This document shows positions 43,881 to 55,477 of a stretch of 64,000 bases of DNA, one piece after another. Positions within the stretch are counted from its first letter, which is position 1; the number at the start of each line of letters is the position of its first letter. Location of the stretch: NCBI RefSeq assembly GCF_016097555.1, contig NC_054703.1:12619554-12683553 (forward strand), written 5' to 3'. Origin of the DNA: Gigantopelta aegis. Lineage: Eukaryota > Mollusca > Gastropoda > Neomphalida > Peltospiridae. The notes below the pieces were generated by a model. It saw only the letters and a program-made list of their open reading frames with translations, had not been told where the DNA came from and searched no databases. Both the position numbers and the translations under genes were made by a program.

Positions 43881-43925
43881 TCCAAATTAATCGCATTCCC
43901 GCAGGAAGCCATCCACATAAAATCA

Positions 43926-44283
43926 AAGGGACAGACCCTAGTTTTTAAACACTACATCATATGTTTTACTATTAGAGTCGTTTATGATCACTGAAATTAA
44001 ACATTACTTATATTTTATTGTTTAGATTATCCACTTCCATAGAACCGAAGTGTTTCTGGTCATCCAGTTGTTTCTAATATCACAAAATGCTTTTTTTCTT
44101 CATATTTTTAAAAATGCACGTGCGTCTGACAAGTAGTGGTTATTAATTCGAGTTCTAGTCTATTTCTTAAGGATATTTTCCGGTTTTAACGTCACAGACT
44201 CTTGTTTTACTCTGTTACAGGTTTGTAGATTAACTAAACTTAGTGTTTATTTTTACAAGTTGAAACTAGGATCTGCGCCTTTA
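43926..44283. mobile_element. TTAA MITE family 2, copy 1
   Basis: Left end AAGGGACAGACCCTAGTTTT after TCAA (a changed TTAA); right end, reversed, AGGCGCAGATCCTAGTTTCA before TTAA. The same family as 51735-52617. No coding sequence. Confidence 0.65.
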
Positions 44284-44479
44284 ACACATATACACAGTTG
44301 TTTCCATATAAGGGACATCGCCGATACCCTCCCCCTCCCCAAGCCCTTAGGAACGATATCTGAAGTTGGGGGATGGAGGAAAACCCTAGTGGTGGTGGAT
44401 ACAGTATCTAGTGGGAGGGGAGGGACACAAGCCAATGTTTATCTTTATTTATATAAAGTAGGATTGAAAAAACAATTGT

Positions 44480-44700
44480 ACATTTTCGTCCTTAAAAAAT
44501 AAGTTGTTCTTTGATAAGTTTATAGGTTTTGCCTCTTGGTGACATTAATATTTTATTGTTCCATATTTGTAAATATTGATCATATTGCCTAATTTTGATT
44601 TGTTGTGAGAGCCAAGTTAACGATAAGAAAAAGTATTTGATATCGAAACATCGCTCTGTAATTAATTTCGCACTCAAGTATGAAACGAAATGATGCCACT
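44480..44700 (-). mobile_element. LINE C-terminal fragment
   Basis: On the minus strand: WLSQQIKIRQYDQYLQIWNN, KILMSPRGKTYKLIKEQLIF. This pattern (QxWxxxI.. S.RG..Y...K...) precedes the RFRxxNHRLPIE motif in LINE C-terminal regions such as 1078-1533, so it is a small piece of a related element. Confidence 0.5.
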
Positions 44701-44735
44701 TGAAATTTTACCAGGGTCCCGCTACCCCTTTCAGT

Positions 44736-45637
44736 TGTAGACTTCAATGTAATTAACACTAAATAGGCGGCCTTGACATACCACGTCTAAATACTAGTAT
44801 CAGACAGACTACATAACAATAGAACAGATTATATATTTATTCAAGGGGGTCAACACAGAAAACAGTCCTCAACATTTCACAATACGAAGACAGTTGACAT
44901 ATAAATTTTAATAGTTATTTACAAATAAATCTGAGTCCCCTTTTAATTAACACCTCCCCATCGCAACAACGTTCACCAATACTAAATGAGATTGAGATAT
45001 CCGCTAGCTCTTCTCAAAACACGGAAAAACAACTCCCTATTATAGTATAACGGCACCCTTTTCGTTAGCTCCGTTTTGCTAATTCGGAAAGCAGATTCCT
45101 TGACACGCTGCCCTAGACGGATAAACTCCCAACCCACTCAAAATGTGCTAGCGTCATCGTTGGGGAAAGGAATTTCCTTTAGCCAAATACAACCATTTAA
45201 TTAATTAATCTCTTCCCCACCCATAATAATATTTAAATACGTTCTAATGATTTGGAAGCAAGCACAAATTCAATCAAAAACATCCTACAGAACAAAACAA
45301 GACTTACTTGTTTGAAACCCGAAAAACCAAGTAAAGGATAATGCCTAGGCCCGATCTGCACGGACTTTCATAACCCTTAAACCCGATTGGCCAGATAATA
45401 ACGAAGCCCGTAACCTACCGACAACCCCCGAGTAATTTTCCACCACAATGTAAATTAGACTGGTCTCATACCATACTTTATAACATGAACAACGTAACGT
45501 TCCTGACATTCCCTTATTAGTAAGGTTAATATTAGAGATTAATATAATTAGTAAGAAGAAGAATAACAAGAACCACCAAATAAAAATAACCAAGGAAATA
45601 TGAAATGATAGATCGACAGAAAACCAGGAACGCTACA
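44736..45637 (-). mobile_element. LTR of an old LTR retrotransposon (fossil)
   Basis: On the minus strand the segment begins TGTAGCGTTCC and ends GAAGTCTACA, the TG..CA form of an LTR, about 902 bp. A purine tract (GTAGAGGGGGAATA) lies immediately upstream, as expected for a 3' LTR, and AATAAA is present near the far end. A+T-rich sequence up to about 46400 would then be internal untranslated sequence. No second LTR was found. Family unknown (Gypsy-like by appearance). Old and incomplete. Confidence 0.45.
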
Positions 45638-46404
45638 TATTCCCCCTCTACATCCTAAGCTATGTCCTCATAGCTCAAAATTTACTCCATCAGAATTAAT
45701 GGCACCGTGAGCTTCATATTTCCTAACAAATGCTAGCTTCCAATAATTAGAACTTAACTATTAATTATATATAATAACCTTCCCTAAATCAAACCCCCTT
45801 AAAAATAATATAACCGTACATAGAAACATATAAAGACACATGTTCACAAAAACCAAGAATAACAATACATTGACTTGATTCTGGGCTCAAAAAATAAATA
45901 AATATACATTTTAAAATAATGAGAAACCGTTCCTTACATTATATAATTTATAATAACCTACCTTAATAAACATAAATTGACTGGTTCCAATTACCATTAA
46001 AAAATAACCTCTTCCAAAATTCCAATGTAATATCCATAATGACAATAGCTCAAGTTCCTTACTATATATTCACACGTACCTAATACCCCCTAAACTGTAC
46101 ATTAGAGTTCAGAATATCTAAATTGCGCAATGTGCTCCCCGAATAAATAATAAATATCAAAATAAATAAATTTCACAATAGAAATCCTACTCTACTGTTA
46201 AAACACAGTCTATCACACGCTGTATCCAACAATAGAGTAGCACCTCAATTTAACATTTACTTCGTGGATCAATATCAACACAGGCAGAAATTTATAAATT
46301 AATGAATCAAATTTTTTTTAAAAATCCAAATCTACTGTTAAAGTACCAACAGTCTATCACACGCGGCACCCAACAGCAGAGTAGCATTTCAACTTACAAC
46401 TTAC
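45638..46404. other. A+T-rich stretch, likely internal sequence of the LTR fossil
   Basis: No coding sequence. AGTCTATCACACGC occurs in a duplicated segment at about 46192-46260 and 46330-46400. Confidence 0.35.
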
Positions 46405-47930
46405 AAGGATGTTGTGATTCAGTGTGACGTGAGCAAAAATGCAGTAGGTGCAGTCCTAATGCAAGATGGTAAGCCAGTAGCTTATGCTTCTAGGAAGTTG
46501 CGTAAATCAGAGGCAAACTGGGCACCCATAGAGAGAGAGAGATGCTAGCAATTGTATTCAGCACGGAGAAGTTTCGGGAATACATCCTTGGAAAGGAAAC
46601 TGTAGTACAAACTGACCATAAGCCGTTAGAGACTACAATGTGCAAGCCTCTGATGTCTGCTCCTTTTCGTCTTCAGATAATGATCCTAAAAGTAAAAGGA
46701 TATGACCTAAAGGTGGAATATATTCCAGGAAAGACACAGTTTATTGCTGATACTCTCAGCAGAGCTAGTCTTGATGAAACGCCACCGGAAGATGACAGAG
46801 AGCTAAAGGTGAACATGCTACAACGGTTGTCGGTGTCACAGTCCAGAGATGTTGAATTCCAACAAAAAACTTCAAATGAACTTCATGAATTGTATGCAAT
46901 AATCCAGTCAGGATGGCCAGACACTAAACAACAGGTACCACATGCTGTTAGACAATTTTGGGATGCACGAGATGAATTAGCAGTGCTTGATGGTGTGATA
47001 TACAGAGTGATGAGAATAGTAGTGCCACCAACAATGCGAACAGCCATGTTAAACCTGATTCATGAAACATATATGGGGATTGTGAAAACAAAACAAAGAG
47101 CAAGAGAAATCTTATACTGGCCAAGCAGGACTGCTCAGATAGAGGAAAAAGTGTCAGATTGTGCAATTTGTCATGACTATGCTGCAGCACAGCAGAAAGA
47201 ACCATTAATTCCGAGCCAAGCGCCAGACTTACCTTGGGTTGAAGTTGCATCGGACATCTTTATGTTCAATGGAGACAATTACATTCTTTCCATTGACTAT
47301 TACTCCAAGTACATTGAAGTCACACTACTCAAAAGACATGTCCGTACATGAAACTATTGAATGCCTTAAAGAACATTTCAGTCATCTGGGAATTCCTGAG
47401 AAGCTGATCACAGATTGTGTTTCACAGTATACCAGTGCCGAATTCCAAACATTTGCCAAAATCTATGACTTTAAACATGTTTTGGCGAGTCCAAAACACC
47501 TTTGTGCAAATGGAGAAGCCGAAGCAGCAGTGAAAATTGTTAAGTCACTGTGGAGAAAGAATGAAGACAGGCATAAAGCTCTTCTTACCTACAGAACAAC
47601 TCCGCTTCCAACCATGAACTTATCGCCATCACAGATGTGTATGGCCCGTAGGCTAAGAACACACTTGCCAATGTCTCGTAACCTGTTACAACCAGAAGTA
47701 AACAATCCAAATGAAGTGAAAAGAACATTACAGTTTAACAAAAATAAGCAGAAGTGTAATTATGACAGGAAAGGTGTCAGAGAGTTACCTCCCCTAAAAG
47801 CAGGTGATCATGTAAGAGTGAGACCCGAACATGGATCTCGCGAGTGGAAAGCAGCAGTTGTAGTTAGACATCAGACAACTCCGTGATCATATGTTGTGGA
47901 CACAGGGACACAAAAACTCGGACGGAACAG

Positions 47931-50452
47931 ATTTTTTTTTTTTTTTTTATGAGTTTATTGCCCCCAGATCAGTTGACAGTGTCAAGGTTGGGGAGCCTTG
48001 AATCATTGCCTTACAAAAATACATGTATATATTCATACCTTCTAGTTACATACATTTGAATTTGTTAAAAACAATACATAAATATGAATAGAGTAATGGT
48101 TTTGATCTGAGGGGGACAGGGGATAGAGAATGGACAGATGAAATGAATGGGGGAAAAAACGAGGAAAGATAAACAAACTAAAAAAGAGGAAAGATAAACA
48201 AACTAAAAAAGAGAGAAAGAAGCATGTATTATTTACTCGTATTGTAGATTAAGATTGGTTTTCTGGTTCTAATGAATTTTTTGTATATCCAAGCAAGCCC
48301 AGATTTTTCTTTAGGTTAACAAAATGTGCAGTTATAAGATTGAAGAAAGTAGTATTAATTAATTCTCCGATTTTCAAGCAAAAAGATTCAACCATTTCTC
48401 CCAGTGTTCATTAAATTTGTCATACTGGCAATTTTTAAAATAAATACATCTTTCTATTTGGAATTTAGTTTTCAGGATATTTTCAATGGCTTTTTTGTGC
48501 AAACTTTGTTTAAGTATTTTCATGTTGTAAATGTAATATTTTATATTGACAGTTATCCAGTTTACTACGTATCTTAGATCACCATCTGTCATTCCAAACA
48601 TAACTACATTTTTGCTTAGTGGGATGCAAAGACCAGTTTTTTTCAAAAATCCATTTTTTAACTGCTTCCCAAAGGTTTCTTACTTCAATGCAGTCGTAAA
48701 AAAGGTGTTGCAATGTCTCCGGTTCATTATTACAAAAAGAGCATTTGTTTGAATCAACATAATGTATCATATGAAGAAAAGTATTAGTAGCCAGAATTCT
48801 ATGTAACAGTCTGTATTGAAACCACCTTAAAGTTGTATCTTTTAAACAATAGAAAGGTAGAGCATAGTATTTTTTCCCACGTACAACAGTCGTATGTCAA
48901 TCCTTTGTTTGCATATTTTATCTGTGACTTTGGAGTTATGGTTTTTTTGTTCAACATATTGTACAGATCTTTACATCCTGCATTTGTGTTCAGTAGAATT
49001 TTCATTTTGAAAGGTAAAATTGGAATTTTAACAGATGTGAATGTTTTGTCATTAATATTGTTTAATGAACGTAGGAAAGATTTTACAGCATTTACTAATG
49101 ATGCATAATTTAAAAAATTAGTTTTTATGTCATATTTTCTTCTAAACGTTTCAAATACCAAAATATTCCCTTCATTGTCGAGTATGTCGTTTATGAAAAT
49201 TATTCCTTTTTTTATATAATCATTATATAGAAACGGTTTGTAACTTTTTAAAATGTTGGTATTATACCAAATATTCAGTCCTTGTATATCTTCTGTCGTT
49301 TTTAGACTTTCTTTTTCTTGTAATAATACTCAACTGAATAATACATCTTTCCAGAAACTGTTTTTGATCTTTTCTTTTTTAAATATAATGTAATAGTCCC
49401 CATATATAATTAGGTCCCTTGTACTTAAACCAGTAGTAGATTGAAATAGGTTGACCCATTTATTATTATTTAGAAAAAGTCTTCTTATCCATGATATTTT
49501 TAAGGATGTCATTACATTTTGTATATCTTGTAACACAATAACAATAGGAACGACGATGGCCAGCGGAAGTCAGTCCAAAAATCTCCGAACTAATTCTCCT
49601 GACATTAAAGGAACAGCGATGGGCCAGCGGTTGTCACTCTATAATTCATATATGAACTTTGTGGACGGTGCGAGATGACCGCGTACGACTGTGTTGACGG
49701 ACAGATCCGGCCTCAACCGACCATTGTCGCTGCATAACCCGCATACCTTCCTCGTGCCAGTAGTGTTTAAAAGAAGAGCCAGCAAGCTCTATCAACAGTC
49801 TTTTCTCAACCACGAAAAGCTCCGGCCAACGGCAATCCAAGAATCAGCTACTTTGTTGACCCAGCCGATCGTTATACTTTCTGACGAAAGTAAAACTGAA
49901 ACATCCGATGATAACGTGAGGCAGATGCAGTTCCTGTGAACATTTTATCCCGAACCACGATCATCCTATCAGTTAACTCTGTGACGAAAACCCAGAGAAG
50001 AACTGAACTATACCTTGTGAAATGTGTAACTTATAACCTATTAAAATCTTCCTGAAACTTGATCGATCTTCCGAGTTTATCAACCGTTGTACGAGTGTTT
50101 CACAACGCGCGCTCGTACAGCAACGACTATAAAAAGAGTACTACCACTATACGAATCATCATAGTGTCACTAACCATACGACTGGTAGTGGCACAATGTC
50201 CTTTAAGTTTTTCTTTTCTTATCTATGTTAATTCATGTTTTCTTTCTTCTAATACTTTAAAGTTAGTGTTATCGTTGACTTCTAATTCTTTTATATCTTC
50301 ACAAAGTTTAGTTTCTAACTCATTATTTTTCTTCTTTTTAAACGCCAAAAAGGATATTGTTTTCCATCTTATTTCCATCAGTAGTGTTTCAAGAAAAAGT
50401 TGCTCATTTATTACAAACTTTATTTCGTCTTTTGGAATAAAGTTGCATTGTG
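47931..50452 (-). mobile_element. L1/Tx1-type LINE inserted in the Gypsy fossil
   Basis: A T tract at about 47933-47950 marks the poly(A) end on the minus strand. Coding pieces: NKCSFCNNEPETLQHLFYDC near 48700 (C-terminal knuckle), KYANKGLTYDCCTWEKIL near 48900, KISWIRRLFLNNNKWVNLFQ near 49450 and, at 50200-50450, LFLETLLMEIRWKTISFLAF followed by a Lys-rich coiled section, which is the segment between endonuclease and reverse transcriptase. The reverse transcriptase between these pieces is missing and replaced by 49540-50190. AGATT at both edges may be the target duplication. Frames are broken. Confidence 0.75.
49540..50190. other. About 650 bp of unidentified sequence inside the LINE
   Basis: This block is richer in G+C than the LINE around it and replaces about 1.5 kb of reverse transcriptase. 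On the plus strand it holds open stretches (MASGSQSKNLRTNSPDIKGT; VILSDESKTETSDDNVRQMQ) without a known domain. It could be a captured transcript piece, template switching product or another element. No clear target duplication. Confidence 0.35.
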
Positions 50453-51212
50453 TTTAGATTCAGAGGTATCCAACAAAACAAGTGTGTTACGCAAACAGTC
50501 CTACAGACCAGAGATCACATGCAAACCTATGTCTCCAGAACTCAACAGTAAACAACATTTTGATGGTAAGATGTCACCTGATAGAACTTCATCTATTCGT
50601 CGACAAGTAGTGTCGGCAACACCCTCCTCTGCAGATTGTGAACAGCCGTATATCACCAGAAGCGGCAGAACTGTTAAGATACCCCAGAAACTAAGTCTTT
50701 AGTGATTCTTCATATGGAATACAGTTGCGATAAAGAAGCTGATACAGACATTTCATATTTAGTTATTTTAGATTTCATATTTAGTTATTTTAGTTTTGTC
50801 TAGTTAAACCATTATCAGAAAGGTACCTGGACTTTAACTGTTAAGTAACTTAGTTAGAGTTTCATATAAGGTTGAGTACAAATATGTTCTAATTTCTTAA
50901 GTTTAAATAATAATTTCAGTCAAGTGGAGTGATTTAGAGACTTTTAATATTAGCTATACTTTAGACTATAAGGGACTTTAAATAACAGCTGTAACTCAGA
51001 CTGAAAGATTCTAATTACTAAATATTAAATTTAAAAAGCTGACTTTGGGAAATATGTTTTTTAAGGGTAAAAGAAAGGGGATGTTATGTATTGAACTATA
51101 TGTTAAATAGATAGTGGACCTTTAAGAGTGTTAATGACGTCACAACTACGTAATAGAATCTGGGCAGCCATTGTGACTGATAACTTCGTTTATCATCTTT
51201 ATTGAGATATCA

Positions 51213-51599
51213 AACAGTTTTATTTAACGATGCCACTAGAGCACATTGATTTTATCTTATCATCGGCTATTGGACGTCAAACATATGATCATTCTGACAC
51301 TGGTTTTTTTTAGCAAACCCGCTGTTGCCACAAAGACTACTCTTTTACGAAAGGCAGCAAGGGATATTTTATTTGCACTTCCCACAGGCAAGATAGCACA
51401 AACCATGGCCTTTGCTGAACCGGTTATGGATCACGGGTTGGTGCAAGTGGTTTACACCTACCCATTGAGCCTTGCGGAGCACTAACTCAGGGTTTGGAAT
51501 CAGTATCTGGATTAAAAATCCCATGCCTTGACTGGAATCTGAACCCAGTATCTACCAGCCTGTAGACCGATGGCCAAACCACTGCGCCACCGAGGCCGT
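51213..51599 (-). mobile_element. SINE, head A, tail T1, in the Gypsy LTR
   Basis: Minus orientation: tail GTTTTATTTAACGATGCCAC and CATCGGCTATTGGACGTCAA on the left, body GGCAGCAAGGGATATTTTAT, CAGGCAAGATAGCACAAACC, head ending CACTGCGCCACCGAGGCC on the right. B box relic near 51535-51545. Target duplication not seen. Confidence 0.9.
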
Positions 51600-51734
51600 G
51601 AAGGTAAGAGGCCGCTACCTCTCAGCTTCATTTCTATTCTATTTATGGTACTTTCCACCCATTGCCCTGAAAACGACTGTTAAACTTGATTCTACATGTC
51701 ATTATAAGTGCCTTTTAAAAAACACCGACATTAA

Positions 51735-52617
51735 AGCGACAGACCCTAGTTTCAACACTTTAAAATAGGCACTAATTCCATTAATCTGCAAACCTGTAAC
51801 ATATCTGGATAAAGTTATAGACTGTGATGTTTAAACGAGGAAATATCTAAAAATAGACAAGAGACAGTCTATGTAACCGTTACAGGTGCTGTAATATTGT
51901 CAACTTTAAAGGTACATTCCTGAGTTTGCTGCAACTTTTAAGATGTTATCGACTAATAGAGACTTTTTAACGATTGTAATTACATATCAAATACATTGCA
52001 AAAATATTAGTGGCTGTACGTAAAACGTGTTTCTGATAGTTCTAATATTTGTACTAGATTAAATTTCATTTCATTTCCTAAAACAAGCTGTTTTCGTACG
52101 TAAGAAATTATTTGAAGACAAAATCCGGTTTGGGCTTCTTACAAATATTAAGACGACCAGAAACACATTGAATATACAGACACTGATATTCTAAACAAGA
52201 AACTATATTTAATATGTAAGTTTAATCGTATAAATATTGTATTAATCGCAAACATCTTACAATGCAACAAAGTCAGGAATGTCTCTTTAATATGTTTCTA
52301 ATTCGAAGGAGATGTCCTAAGTTGGGTCATTTGTGTCGAATTATTTTGTATACATTATACGCAACAGGTTTTCAATCAAATAACAGTTATTTCTCAGCGG
52401 TAAGTGCGTTTTTAGAATTATGACCCCCCCCCCCCCCCCCCCCCCCCCCCAATTTTGTAATATCACAAACACCAGGATGACCAAAAACACTTCACATATT
52501 TGGAAATGGGTCATCTAACGAATGAAATGCAAGTGATGTATAATTCCAATTAACACAAAAATGGGCGTAATAGTGACAGATTCACGGTAGTGTTTAAAAA
52601 CTAGTCGATCTGTGGCT
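51735..52617. mobile_element. TTAA MITE family 2, copy 2, with a family 1 MITE inside
   Basis: TTAA at 51731-51734 and 52618-52621. Ends AGCGACAGACCCTAGTTTCA and, reversed from the right, AGCCACAGATCGACTAGTTT. The family 1 element lies at 51910-52286. A run of 25-odd C at 52424-52450 is inside. Copy 1 of this family is at 43926-44283. Confidence 0.75.
51910..52286. mobile_element. TTAA MITE family 1, copy 2 (377 bp), nested
   Basis: TTAA at 51906-51909 and 52287-52290. Ends AGGTACATTCCTGAGTTTGC and, reversed, AGAGACATTCCTGACTTTGT. Compared with copy 1 it keeps about 90 more internal bases (GTGGCTGTACGTAAAACGTG onward), so copy 1 is an internal deletion form. It sits inside family 2. Confidence 0.9.
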
Positions 52618-52689
52618 TTAATAAGAATGGAGAATATGGTACATCAAGCTGGTGTAATCTGTAAAACATTCCGTGCACCTTTAAGACTT

Positions 52690-53220
52690 CAAATGTTCCT
52701 CGCCAACACGAATCAACAGATGGCTTTTAAAACAAAAAACCGAGAAAAACACTTTGTGCACGCGTCACACCAGTTGCCGGTGTGAACTGACTGATGGCCT
52801 TTCAACATATCAGACCGAGAAAATCGTTTTGAGCAGGGATCACATTTCAACGGCCTTTCGCCATTGCGAATCAACATGTTTTTTGAGGTGGACATTACAT
52901 AAGAAACATTTTGCACATACCTCACATTTGAAAGATTTAACATCAGTTTGAACCAACATGTCTTTTTATGTCTGAATTGCATAAGAAACATTTTGCACAC
53001 ACATCACATTTGAAAGGTTGAATACCAGTGTGAACCAACATATGCTGTTTCAAATTGCGACTGTGTGAGATATATTTTACACAGACATTAAAAAAAAATA
53101 ACACCAGTTAAATTCTTTACTCCAGTGTCAATTAACATGTGCTTTTTCAAACCATAACTCAGATGAACACACTTTCTGCACACCTGATACTGAAAATTAA
53201 GAGTTGAGCAACAAGACACG
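52690..53220 (-). pseudogene. Decayed zinc-finger gene copy
   Basis: On the minus strand at least six C2H2 fingers can be followed, in changing frames: a worn finger near 53200-53100 with YGLKKHMLI, then FKCDVCAKCFLCNSDIKRH, a finger with SNVRYVQN, ERPLKCDPCSKRFSRSDML followed by KGHQSVHT, and CDACTKCFSRFFVLK. Several small indels break the frame. Its upstream flank (53199-53480) matches the flank of zinc-finger gene 2 (55646-56300), so it is a tandem duplicate of that gene with inner fingers lost or replaced. Confidence 0.8.
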
Positions 53221-53487
53221 AAGTGTCGTCTTTTGTTACAACACTAGACATGCGCTATTCTGCCAATGAGTTTTGCTTGTACTTTAAGAGTATTGTTTTG
53301 TTTTGTTTGGTGGGGGGGGGGGGTCTGAGTTTTAAAAAACCCCATTGTTCTTACCTATAATGAACTAATACGTCCGTAAAACAAACAAGATTAATGTCAT
53401 GGCATCCAAGGCATCAGTCAATTAATTTTAATATTTATAAACTAAAAGAAATATTTTTAAAAACCCAGTCAAAATGCAAATACTGCC
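53199..53487 (+). repeat. Duplicated flank (copy without the SINE)
   Basis: TAAGAGTTGAGCAACAAGA, TTGTACTTTAAGAGTATTG, TAATGTCATGGCATCCAA and GCATCAGTCAATTAATTTTA match 55646-55850 plus 56223-56300 at about 80-85% by eye. It preserves the empty site of the SINE at 55831-56221. Confidence 0.8.
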
Positions 53488-53499
53488 ATGAGTAGAGGA

Positions 53500-53775
53500 A
53501 GGAAGGAAATGTTTTATTTAATGACACACTCAACACAGTTTGTTTTGAGTTATATAGCATCAGACATATGGTTAATGACCACAGATATTGAGAGAGGACA
53601 CCCGCTATCGCCACTTCATGGGCTACCCTTTACGATTACAAGCAAGGGATTTTTTATATGCATCATCATACAGACGGGATAGTACTTGTCATGGCCTTTG
53701 TTACACAAGTTGTGGGGAACTGGCTGGAACGAGAAATAGCATAAATGGATCCACGGACAAGGATCAAGGGGCTGC
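53500..53775 (-). mobile_element. SINE, body B, tail T2, head truncated
   Basis: Left side: ATGTTTTATTTAATGACACA, GCATCAGACATATGGTTAAT, then GAGAGGACACCCGCTATCGC, CAAGCAAGGGATTTTTTATA and CTGGCTGGAACGAGAAATAG. It stops around GGACAAGGATCAAG, inside the B-type head. The T2 tail differs from T1 by the CAGACATATGG segment in place of CAATAGCCGATG. Confidence 0.85.
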
Positions 53776-53966
53776 TACACCCCCCACCCCCCGCTCTGAC
53801 TCGGGTGTGAAATTATCGAATTTTATACCAAACGAACTGGCGTGTCACACCAGTGAGAGTCCGAGCCCATGTTTTATTTCGAGTATCAGATATTAAAAAC
53901 TTAACATTCACCGAGAACGAAATGAATCTTTGTGGGCAAAAATAGACATGTACAAGTTATAAAGTA
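53776..53966. other. No recognised feature
   Basis: About 190 bases after the SINE with no recognised motif. Confidence 0.4.
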
Positions 53967-53974
53967 ATTCATGA

Positions 53975-54106
53975 CAGTGACGTAGCGTGGGTTGCCAGCG
54001 TCCGGGGCAAGGCAAGTATTGCGCCCCCTAACCAGTGGACTGTTAGCACTCCCTTAGTCCCTTCCACCAGTCCAGAATTTTGTGCCCCGCCCACGCTACG
54101 CCACTG
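53975..54106. mobile_element. hAT MITE, 132 bp, 8-bp target duplication
   Basis: Ends CAGTGACGTAGCGTGGG and, reversed, CAGTGGCGTAGCGTGGG (one mismatch). Flanks ATTCATGA (53967-53974) and ATTCGTGA (54107-54114) form an 8-bp duplication with one change. Typical hAT. Confidence 0.9.
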
Positions 54107-54214
54107 ATTCGTGAACCTCATGATATATCTGAGCACTGTTTCTAATTTGTAAATGAACAAACGGCTAGCCGTGCGGAAATAACCGCACTAATGGAAAGGC
54201 AGCTTTAAAAAGAT

Positions 54215-55477
54215 TTAACACCAGTGTGAATCAACATATGCCGTTTCAAGTTTGCCACTCTGTAAGAAACACTTCGTGCACACCTCACATTGAAAAGATT
54301 TAACACCAGTGTGAATTAACATATGTTGGTTCAAACCCTGACTGCGTGAGAAACATTTTGCACACACCTCACATTGAAAAGATTTAACACCAGTGTGAAT
54401 CAACATATGCTGTTTCAAAAAGCAACTGTGTGAGAAACATTTTGCACACACCTCACATTTGAAAGTTTTAACACCAGTGTGATTCAACATATGCTGTTTC
54501 AAGGCGTTACTGAGTGAGAAACATTTTGCACACACCTCACATTGAAAAGATTTAACACCAGTGTGAACCAACATATGTTTTTTCAAATCGCCACTGTGTG
54601 AGAAACGTTTTGCACAAACCTCACATTTCAAAGGTTTAACACCAGTGTGAATCAACATATGCCCTTTCAAATGGCCACTTTGTGAGAAACATTTTGCACA
54701 CACCTCACATTGAAAAGATTTAACACCAGTGTGAACCAACATATGTTTTTTCAAATTATAACTCTCTGAGAAACGTTTTGCACAAACCTCACATTTCAAA
54801 GGTTTAACACCAGTGTGAATCAACATATGCCCTTTCAAATCGCCACTGTGTGAGAAACATTTTGCACACACCTCACATTGAAAGGATTTAACACCAGTTT
54901 GACACAACATATCATTTTTCAAATCGCCACTGTGTGAGAAACATTTTGCACAGACCTCACATTTGAAAGGATTAACACCAGTGTGAATCAACATATGCCG
55001 TTTCAAGTTGTAACTGCGTGAGAAACAGGTTGCACACACCTCACATTGAAAAGATTTAACACCAGTGTGAACCAACATATGCGATTTCAAATCGCCACTG
55101 TGTGAGAAACATTTTGCACACACCTCACATTGAAAAGATTTAACACCAGTGTCAAACAACATATGACTGTTCAAGGTGGAACCATAAGAAAAATGTTTTT
55201 CACAAACTTTACATTTAAAATTCTTGACTTCATTGTGTACTAACATGTGAGTTTTCAAGCCGTAACTCAGACGAAAACACTTTCTGCACACTTCACACTG
55301 ATATGGTCGTTCACCAGTGTGGATTCTCATATGCTGCTTAATCTTACTCTTGCATGAGAAACACTTTAAACACATCCCACATCGAAAAGGTTTCTCACAA
55401 GCATGTGCTGATGTTTGTACTTCCAGATCATGGTTGGTTCCACAATGGTTGACACATCTCTGATCATTGGTAGACAT
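54215..55477 (-). CDS. C2H2 zinc-finger protein 2, 14 fingers
   Basis: One exon of 420 residues starts at the ATG at 55477 (MSTNDQRCVNHCGTNHDLEV). The leader up to residue 30 matches gene 1 (CGTNHDLEVQTS, CEKPF). Fourteen C2H2 fingers follow from residue 31. Only the first linker is canonical (HTGERPY); most of the others read HTGVKSF or HTGVKPL. Fingers repeat a few DNA-contact helices (SHSGDLK four times), so they expanded recently by unequal exchange. One finger (SHSGDLKNDMLCQT) has lost both zinc histidines and another ends LFDT, losing one. At the 3' end an extra A near 54250 shifts the frame, so the last finger ends KLETAYVDSHWC instead of the expected KRHMLIHTGV form. Family knowledge suggests nuclear DNA binding; no effector domain is seen. 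Likely functional apart from the end. Confidence 0.85.
   Translation of the reverse strand: MSTNDQRCVNHCGTNHDLEVQTSAHACEKPFRCGMCLKCFSCKSKIKQHMRIHTGERPYQCEVCRKCFRLSYGLKTHMLVHNEVKNFKCKVCEKHFSYGSTLNSHMLFDTGVKSFQCEVCAKCFSHSGDLKSHMLVHTGVKSFQCEVCATCFSRSYNLKRHMLIHTGVNPFKCEVCAKCFSHSGDLKNDMLCQTGVKSFQCEVCAKCFSHSGDLKGHMLIHTGVKPLKCEVCAKRFSESYNLKKHMLVHTGVKSFQCEVCAKCFSQSGHLKGHMLIHTGVKPLKCEVCAKRFSHSGDLKKHMLVHTGVKSFQCEVCAKCFSLSNALKQHMLNHTGVKTFKCEVCAKCFSHSCFLKQHMLIHTGVKSFQCEVCAKCFSRSQGLNQHMLIHTGVKSFQCEVCTKCFLQSGKLETAYVDSHWC

Larger units (their letters stand above)
46405..51212 (+). mobile_element. Gypsy-type LTR retrotransposon fossil, 3' half, split by a LINE
   Basis: Parts in order: RNase H with the end of the reverse transcriptase (46420-46790; VVIQCDVSKNAVGAVLMQDG), integrase zinc-binding module (about 47050-47190), integrase core (about 47230-47640), C-terminal module (47740-47930), then an L1-type LINE (47931-50452), the last pol segment (50455-50702; YITRSGRTVKIPQKLSL), a purine tract near 51064-51081 and the start of the 3' LTR (TGTTATGTATTG at 51082), cut by a SINE at about 51213. 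The gag and protease part and the 5' LTR are absent. The element is broken, with a few breaks in addition to the two insertions. Moderately old. Confidence 0.85.

Noticed and set aside
44253-44502. Short open frames around 44260-44500
   Set aside because: They cross the end of a TTAA MITE and have no domain or codon signal.
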